From: Lachnospiraceae bacterium
Lineage (GTDB): Bacteria > Bacillota > Clostridia > Lachnospirales > Lachnospiraceae
Direction: 5' to 3'
Length of the DNA stretch: 15,212 bases
NCBI GenBank assembly: GCA_003446735.1
Contig: DMCJ01000015.1
Span: 1 to 15,212 of the forward strand
The notes under the pieces are model-generated. The model did no database searches. It saw nothing but the letters and a program-made list of their open reading frames with translations, and had not been told where the DNA came from. Numbering within the stretch: the stretch's first letter is position 1; every line of letters begins with the position of its first letter. Made by a program: the position numbers and the translations under genes. This document shows positions 14,503 to 15,212 of the stretch, piece by piece.

Positions 14503-14832
14503 TTACATTTCTTTTAATTCGTCCGTTATAGCCTGCTCAATAAAACTGTTTAAGGATATTCCTTTCAGCTTTGCCTGAATTGCAGCGTTTTTATGCGTCT
14601 CAGGTTTAAGACGGACATTTAACTTTCCGGAAAAAGGTTTTTCCGGGGAAACTCCATCATCTTCACACCACTTAAGATAATCATCTACCGAATCCTCAAA
14701 AGCTTTTTGTATCTCCCCGACGCTTTCACCCTGGAATGTGATCACATCTTTTGTATTTACCACAATACCGGATAAAATACCAGCTTCATCATCTAATTCA
14801 ACTTTTCCTATATACCCTTTATAATTCATCAT
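14503..14832 (-). CDS. hicB: HicB-family antitoxin
   Basis: Antitoxin of a type II hicAB module: binds and neutralises HicA and normally represses the operon. In the 109 aa, residues 1-65 form the partial RNase H-like HicB domain (MMNYKGYIGKVELDDEAGIL, ITFQGESVGEIQKAFEDSVDDYLKWC) and residues 68-102 form a ribbon-helix-helix DNA-binding segment (SGKLNVRLKPETHKNAAIQA, GISLNSFIEQAI). Two ATGs are possible: 14832 overlaps the hicA stop by 4 bp, 14829 by 1 bp; GGGGAT upstream fits either. It ends 27 bp before hisS. The RHH domain makes it the probable binder of the inverted repeat in the hicA promoter. Confidence 0.92.
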   Translation of the reverse strand: MMNYKGYIGKVELDDEAGILSGIVVNTKDVITFQGESVGEIQKAFEDSVDDYLKWCEDDGVSPEKPFSGKLNVRLKPETHKNAAIQAKLKGISLNSFIEQAITDELKEM

Positions 14833-15083
14833 ATTTTTATCCCCGCATTGTTCAAAAACTGCTGTACCGCCTTGACCGCGCCCCTGTCAGTTTCCTTCTC
14901 CGGATGCGGCCGGTTAAATACAGCTCTTACTCCGTTAAGCTCAACACGCACTCTGGACCCGCTTCCTTCAGATATATCTGCACCAAGTGCGGTGAAAAGC
15001 GATTCAATATCTGTCCACGGAATGTCGGAACGCAAAGGCTTTTCATATATTTCCCTGTATGTACGGATATTCCTTTTGTTCAT
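14829..15083 (-). CDS. hicA: HicA-family toxin (mRNA interferase)
   Basis: Small toxin of the HicA family, expected to cleave mRNA independently of ribosomal context until bound by HicB. The 84-aa sequence matches the subfamily of about 80-90 residues with an N-terminal extension: an opening helix (residues 1-16), IPWTDIESLFTALGADISE at 21-39, GSGSRVRVELNGV at 40-52, FNRPHPEKETDRGAVKAVQQ at 56-75. In this group the classic GSH motif is not present; H60 in RPHP is the only histidine and is the candidate catalytic residue. The start lacks any Shine-Dalgarno, and the -10 box of its promoter ends only 6 bp upstream, so the mRNA is probably leaderless. Toxin-before-antitoxin order is the usual one for hicAB. 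Confidence 0.88.
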   Translation of the reverse strand: MNKRNIRTYREIYEKPLRSDIPWTDIESLFTALGADISEGSGSRVRVELNGVRAVFNRPHPEKETDRGAVKAVQQFLNNAGIKI

Positions 15084-15089
15084 ATCGTT

Positions 15090-15118
15090 ATAGTACCAGA
15101 AATCGGTACCACAGTCAA
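15090..15118 (-). promoter_or_regulatory. Promoter of hicAB
   Basis: On the minus strand, -35 TTGACT (15118-15113), 17-bp spacer, -10 TACTAT (15095-15090). The predicted transcription start is at about 15083, the A of the hicA ATG, so no 5' leader would exist. Confidence 0.65.
15091..15111. promoter_or_regulatory. Inverted repeat inside the hicAB promoter, candidate HicB operator
   Basis: On the plus strand TAGTACC (15091-15097) and GGTACCA (15105-15111) form an inverted repeat of 7-bp arms with one mismatch, separated by 7 bp. It fills the spacer and overlaps the -10 box, so a bound repressor would block RNA polymerase. HicB antitoxins with a ribbon-helix-helix domain are known to repress their own operon; the match of site to protein is inferred. 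Confidence 0.6.
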
Positions 15119-15178
15119 GAGTATGGGGTATGTACTAAACCAGTTTCGCCCCATGTAGTCTTCGCTCCGCTTCGGTCC

Positions 15179-15211
15179 GCGCAGATCCGAGGTCCACCGG
15201 ACCTCGTGCGC
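15179..15211. repeat. Long GC-rich palindrome at the right window edge
   Basis: CGAGGTCC (15188-15195) and GGACCTCG (15199-15206) form a perfect 8-bp stem around ACC; an outer stem of GCGCA (15179-15183) with TGCGC (15207-15211) adds 5 bp, leaving GATC as a one-sided bulge. No T-run follows on either strand, so it is not a standard terminator. The DNA here is clearly richer in G and C than the rest of the window. It could be the end of a mobile or repetitive element or part of a structured RNA cut by the edge. Confidence 0.5.
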
Positions 15212-15212
15212 C

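Noticed and set aside
14848..15093. Plus-strand open frame of 81 codons antisense to hicA
   Set aside because: It is the mirror of the hicA reading frame; HicA family similarity on the minus strand explains the region.
15080..15212. Minus-strand frame open from the window edge (43 codons) ending over the hicA ATG
   Set aside because: It contains the hicAB promoter and operator, no start can be seen and no family is recognised, so it is not listed as a gene; noted only within the edge finding.

Overview
The window looks like chromosomal DNA of a Clostridia member (Firmicutes), most likely a Lachnospiraceae-type anaerobe. The grounds are a SCIFF six-cysteine peptide with its radical SAM maturase (a class Clostridia hallmark), a fused SecDF translocase, a CarD-family regulator and strong AGGAGG-type ribosome binding sites. 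The genus cannot be fixed from this sequence. No tRNA, rRNA, CRISPR array, insertion sequence or prophage gene was seen.

Layout. (A) About 1-8390, minus strand: a tight run of seven genes, read from right to left: SCIFF peptide precursor (scfA), SCIFF maturase (scfB), secDF, a Ca2+/Na+ antiporter of the CaCA family, recJ, a PfkB-family 1-phosphofructokinase-like kinase, and an SSS-family sodium:solute symporter cut by the left edge. Gaps are -4 to +4 bp from scfB to the kinase, 43 bp before the symporter, and 66 bp between scfA and scfB, where a hairpin sits. (B) About 8388-8612: a divergent promoter region. An extended -10 promoter fires left into scfA and a TTGACT-17-TAAAAT promoter fires right into carD; their -35 boxes are only 10 bp apart, and both leaders contain hairpins. 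(C) 8613-9128: carD, plus strand, overlapping tail-to-tail by 26 bp with the next gene. (D) 9103-15083, minus strand, read right to left: hicA-hicB toxin-antitoxin pair, hisS, a glycerol-1-phosphate dehydrogenase-like enzyme, an Sfp-type phosphopantetheinyl transferase, a divergent asparaginase-like protein, then (with its own promoter) a CNNM/CBS-domain transporter-like protein. (E) 15084-15212: the hicA promoter and operator, then a GC-rich strongly palindromic element running to the window edge.

How it fits together. Region A couples a ribosomally made, post-translationally modified peptide (RiPP) and its thioether-forming maturase directly to the protein-translocation motor SecDF (4-bp overlap). 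In region D the dehydrogenase, transferase and asparaginase-like genes overlap one another (4 and 8 bp), suggesting coupled translation and perhaps a shared, unidentified pathway. The hicAB promoter lies so close to the hicA start that the toxin mRNA should be leaderless, and an inverted repeat between its -35 and -10 boxes is a likely HicB operator.

The most interesting points are the SCIFF locus with its three RNA hairpins and shared promoter with carD, the catalytically altered asparaginase homologue in its overlapping gene set, the leaderless hicA promoter, and the palindromic element at the right edge.
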